Assembly (NCBI GenBank): GCA_026874595.1
Contig: CM049311.1
Location: 76,088,453-76,152,452 of the forward strand
Length of the DNA: 64,000 bases
Reading direction: 5' to 3'
Source of the DNA: Sipunculus nudus
Lineage: Eukaryota; Annelida; Sipuncula; Golfingiida; Sipunculidae
Under the pieces are notes generated by a model. It saw only the letters and a list, made by a program, of their open reading frames with translations, was not told the origin of the DNA and did no database searches. Within the stretch, counting starts at the first letter, position 1, and every line of letters begins with the position of its first letter. Shown here piece after piece: positions 60,135 to 64,000 of the stretch. The position numbers and the translations under genes are program-made.

Positions 60135-60987
60135 CGATCGCACGCAGATTCGATCTGTCGTGTCAGATAGAAAAAAAGACTGGCCCAGTCGATGGAATGG
60201 TTAAAACTAAATTCCTCTCTCTCGCACAGCCATCAAACTTGTTCCTGCATGTATCGCTTATAACCAGGTACTTCCACCTCGCGGCATGTTATATAACTAA
60301 TTTACGGCTCTTTGCCCGACTATTTAATTTGGTGATAAGAGCTGTCACTGAGTTACGTCTATCGATAAATGGAAACACGTTATATTTTACGCATTTTTGT
60401 GGCAAACATTAATAGTAAAGCCCTGGCAAGGCTAAGGGAACAAAAGTCAAAACAGTTCTAAATGAGAAACTGTATTATCTAACAGCTATTTGATTTTATA
60501 TCAGGTGGTTACTCTAAGATAGTTTTCTAAGATATTAGAAATAAAAAAAAAATATCAAAGCTGATATTTTTGTATTAATCTATGGGGGAAAACGTGGGAA
60601 AATGTGTGTAGAAATAAGTAAAAATGAAAAACACTGTCAAAACTATGTTCACATGGTGATTGATTTTTTTTTACTTTGTAATTCGGCATATTACATGAAC
60701 AATACAAGTATAAAACAATTACAAAATTAAAAAAAAAGAGTGTCTTCTCCAGGAAACTGGAATTGGTGATGTAGAAATATGTACATGTAATTATAAATTT
60801 TTACACTGAACATTGTCATTTAATGTGACTAGGTTCATTTCTGCTTGACGTGCAGAGTATGATTTCATTGATTTAACTGGTGGTTACAGCGGTATGCGAT
60901 GTCACTACCAGTCAAGCGTGGGACGCGTGGGTCATGTCATCCCAGGAATTCGAGGTCCATCCCCCGCCTCAGTGCGTCCGTCCTCAC

Positions 60988-60996
60988 CTCCTCCAT
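60988..60996 (-). CDS. Candidate first coding exon of the anoctamin gene (MEE)
   Basis: On the minus strand ATGGAGGAG is followed directly by a good donor, gtgagg, and the ATG has purine -3 and G +4. Spliced to exon 1 at 58075 in phase 0 it gives [17 protein letters not shown] with no stop. The 5'UTR would lie above 60996. The alternative is that this gene's 5' exon is non-coding and translation starts at 58054. Phase agreement alone has a one-in-three chance. Confidence 0.35.
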
Positions 60997-62203
60997 CTCT
61001 GTTTATTTAATGATAGAAATGTGTTAAGTCATCCACGGCATTATCACACAGTGGTACAGACGTTTGGAAATTAACAGTCATTGTATTTTATTACTGATAT
61101 ATTTAAGCCTTTTCAAAACGTCATTCCTTGACCCGCTTTAATGTTATATAGACTAAACATTTATTTGTAGTTTATATATCAATAAAATTTAATACATGTA
61201 TTAACAATCTGAGTTAAGTCTGCGCGTGCAGGTGTGTGTATGCGTTTGACGAGGGTGAGAGAGAGAAAGAGGGAGAGAGAGATGGAGAAGGGGTGGGGTT
61301 AATGGACACACTATTAAGTGGTCAACTAAGTAGGTATCAGAAACAAGATTTGTGTGGGCAAGGAAACATAATATTCTTCTAAGAGACCGAGAGAGAGCAC
61401 CCACAGTCATGTAACTTAAGCATACAAGAAATTACACGGGAACATAAGACTGAATTAAAAAAATTACGATTTAATTATATAAATTGTGGTGGACATGATC
61501 AAACTTGCTGCAGGGTTTGGGAACATTAGAATAATGTAACGATCATTTATGTTTCTCTTATTTTTTTTTATAAAGATATAACGGAACATCAGAAGGTCTG
61601 CTCTGTACAGAGGAGGAAGACACGAATGACGTATGAGGATCACGTGGGTGCAACATGACGTAAAACCATGAAACATTTGGCCCTTTTTTTTGCATAGGTA
61701 TTTGTTTTTCAATCATTCGCCTAACATTACCTGCTATAAATATCCGGTGTATATGTCACTGAGTGCGACATAGCCGTAAAGTTTGTTCCACTTTACCAAA
61801 TAGTACAATAATGTAAAAAAAACTTCCAACTTTACTCAGGAGTAAGATGCATTGTTCAAAGGTGCTTTTTATCAATCAATTACCTCACCTTAATTGCCAT
61901 AAATATCCAATGTAAGAATCCAAACATTATTGGGTGCAGCATTGCATTAAACTTGGTTAAACTAAGTTAAAAGAACAATCATATAAATTGATTTCCAAAC
62001 TTTTTTGTACAGAGTTCAATTTTACACAATATACAGTTTGCTTGTGAAAGCTTGTTTTCTGTGATTAAGTTTTCATGTACTGTAAAATGAACATGTTTCT
62101 GCTGAATATATTAGAATTTTTGTGGTTGATATTTGTCTTGCTTCGTTCTTTCTAGTGCACAAATGTCTTATTGTTTACAAATGTGGCTGAAGCATGTATA
62201 ATA

Positions 62204-62499
62204 ACCGGGCTTCAATACAGGGAGGGGTTGGGGGGGGGGGGGGTATATATCCCCATCCCCCCACTTTTTAGCAAGGGGGCGGGGGGGTTGGCCAATGTAA
62301 TTATCCCCCCTGCTTTTCAGAGAATATACAGTTTTATATTGGAAAAGAATTAGACTTTGGTTCCATTTCTGAGATTACTCAAAAATATTATATATCTAAA
62401 CCTGGTTTAAATGTAACCTATAGCGGAAACATTATACTTTACTTTTTATACATTATACTTATTTGTAATTTATTTGAAATGTGTCACACAGACAAACAA

Positions 62500-62537
<38 letters not shown>

Positions 62538-62625
62538 ATATCTGTTTATAAAAAAGTTGTCCAAACTATGATTACCCTCCCACTCCGAGTAATCCCCCAC
62601 CGTTTAAAATTAATTGACGCCGCAG
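62204..62625 (+). mobile_element. hAT-like MITE, family A, copy 3
   Basis: Same layout as copy 2. A diverged left end (ttcaat) is followed by a G run and the ccccccactttttagcaagg block. Then come tttcagagaatat, tttggttccattt, a gtgtcacac stretch and a TA microsatellite (62501-62530). The right end is ATTGACGCCGCAG. Target duplication no longer recognisable. Confidence 0.75.
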
Positions 62626-62657
62626 AATTAAAACCAAAAGTAGAAGTTTCTGCCTTT

Positions 62658-62998
62658 ACCGGCTTCTGTGGCTCAGGGATAGAGCACAGGACTCAAAGCC
62701 GAGAGATCATTAGTTCAAATCTGAGCCGAGCAGTGAGCTTTTCACCCAGGAGCTCGGCGGGCTTAATGGGAAGGTCATGCCCATCGGCCGTATTTCACTC
62801 ACAAACGAAGGCGCCTTTCGGGGTCTCCTCGGTGGTATGAAACAGCAATGGGGTGATTACACACCCAGAGCCCGTAGGTGGAAGGTTTACACCAATATAT
62901 AAAAAAATGACAGGCAGTGTGTGATACTGCCCTGTCACGTGGTTTGAAACCGAATGGAATTCTTCAGACATACATATATTTAGTTAAGCTTGCATTAC
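62658..62998 (+). mobile_element. tRNA-headed SINE, copy 2 (older)
   Basis: Same family as copy 1: tctgtggctcagggatagagc, agttcaaatctgagccgagc, cgcctttcggggtctcctcgg and a final tagttaagcttgcatta. More diverged, without the long poly-A tail. It starts 33 bp after the end of a family A MITE. Confidence 0.8.
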
Positions 62999-63284
62999 TT
63001 CCAACAGAATATATTGGAAGAAGGAGTGTCTACCATTGCTTCTTATATAACTGCTTTTATTTTGTGTTCTTATCCTATAGATATAAATTCCTTCCAATAA
63101 GGTTACAGTATTGAGTTTTTGTAACGTTGTTCTAAAAAAACCGCTACCCTGAAGTGTTTTCCTTCGGATCATTTGTCAACATTGGATCTTAAATAATTGA
63201 TTCCGTCTCGATATATTTAATGATCACAGATCAGTACCCTATCCTTTCTTTTCCCTACCAAAAATTTAAAGTTTCTTTCCTTCT

Positions 63285-63331
<47 letters not shown>

Positions 63332-63349
63332 TAATAACAATAATAATAT
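63285..63349. repeat. (AAT)n microsatellite
   Basis: About 20 AAT units with AAC interruptions near the right end. Confidence 0.95.
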
Positions 63350-64000
63350 TAATATAATATTATTATTATAAGTAGCAGTAGTAGTATTAGTAGTATATAA
63401 ACAAGAGTCGTGGACATAACTTTTTATTACAACGTGTTGACAACATATGATCTCGTATTTGAGTAAGTTCCTGTATGTATGTGTGTTCAATGTCTAAACG
63501 ATATTTTAAATAAGGCACTAATAACTGCCCAGTATAAAAATACAGTGGTAAATGGTTTGTTTACTTTAAGTCCATAAACATATAATCCTAAAAAAAGTCC
63601 GTTCACGCAACACAGCATTCTGGAGCTCTGTGTTAGTCCTCTGACGTCATGCATGGGCTACCATGTTTTCATGGAGACTTCCGTAACACCTCTACGACGC
63701 CAACGTCCAAGCACCTGTGAAATGTATATTTACTTACGAGCCTGATGATTAGACTTGACACATCTTACGACAATAATAGTTATAGCGATGCCACAGTAAA
63801 TGCCAATCAAATTGTCTACCTTATATTCTCCACAGGTTACGTCACTTATTTCAGTTCGTGGGCGTGTATCTTACACTAATTAGATATATAAAATAGCACT
63901 AAATTAATAAAAAAAAAATATCACAGCTGAAGGCATCAAAGTAATTTATAATGAAAACCCTATCAAAAATTATTTTCGGCGCAATCTTTTCTTTCTGAAA

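Larger units (their letters stand above)
58076..60987. other. Interval upstream of exon 1
   Basis: Intron if the candidate ATG exon at 60988 is real. Contains the minisatellite, a family B MITE copy and SINE copy 1. No other gene recognised. Confidence 0.5.
60997..64000. other. Right flank
   Basis: Apart from the MITE, the SINE and the AAT repeat there is nothing I can call. If 60988-60996 is the first coding exon, the promoter and 5'UTR should lie here, but no convincing TATA or initiator element stands out. Confidence 0.5.

Noticed and set aside
63642-63649. Perfect CRE palindrome TGACGTCA
   Set aside because: One 8-bp match in 64 kb is expected by chance and no transcript start is evident.
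63652-63730. Possible exon VLGRWRRRGVTEVSMKTW on the minus strand
   Set aside because: Only splice-like signals; no clean donor in frame and no family similarity.

Overview
The window is animal nuclear DNA: AT-rich, intron-dominated, full of dinucleotide microsatellites and decayed transposable elements. There are no prokaryotic operons, CRISPR arrays or compact gene runs. The mix of tRNA-headed SINEs, small hAT-type MITEs, truncated LINEs and one long-intron anoctamin gene suggests an invertebrate, most likely a lophotrochozoan such as a mollusc. That placement is an inference, not a proof.

One protein-coding gene is supported. It is on the minus strand and is a TMEM16/anoctamin-family membrane protein. 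I placed 29 coding exons between 58075 and 1814, plus a candidate upstream ATG exon at 60988-60996. Every junction has GT/AG ends and compatible codon phase. The spliced frame from the ATG at 58054 is 3144 nt including the stop (1047 residues), or 1057 residues with the candidate first exon. Exons 1-6 encode a variable hydrophilic N-terminus, exons 6-12 the cytosolic dimerisation-type domain, exons 13-28 the ten-helix transmembrane body, and exon 29 the end of TM10 and a short tail. Two exons are only 21 and 18 nt.

Layout from low to high coordinates. 1-540: probable partial retrotransposon LTR beyond the 3' end of the gene. 1814-17349: densely spaced exons 29-10. 17350-24251: exons 9-6, including a tandem duplication that copied part of exon 7 into a dead pseudo-exon. 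24252-42746: very long introns around exon 5, holding microsatellites, minisatellites, a hAT-type MITE with a perfect 8-bp target duplication, and an inverted-arm element built from arrays of the palindrome TTCGTGCGCACGAA enclosing an internally deleted LINE. 42934-53090: a 1.65-kb tandem duplication and a 5'-truncated LINE. 53091-58075: exons 3-1 and a second MITE family. 58076-64000: two related SINEs, each beside a different MITE, and more simple repeats.

I found no multi-gene system. The unusual material is the palindrome-array element, the micro-exons, the exon-7 pseudo-exon and the small mobile-element families. All comparisons were made by eye within this window; no database search or alignment program was used.
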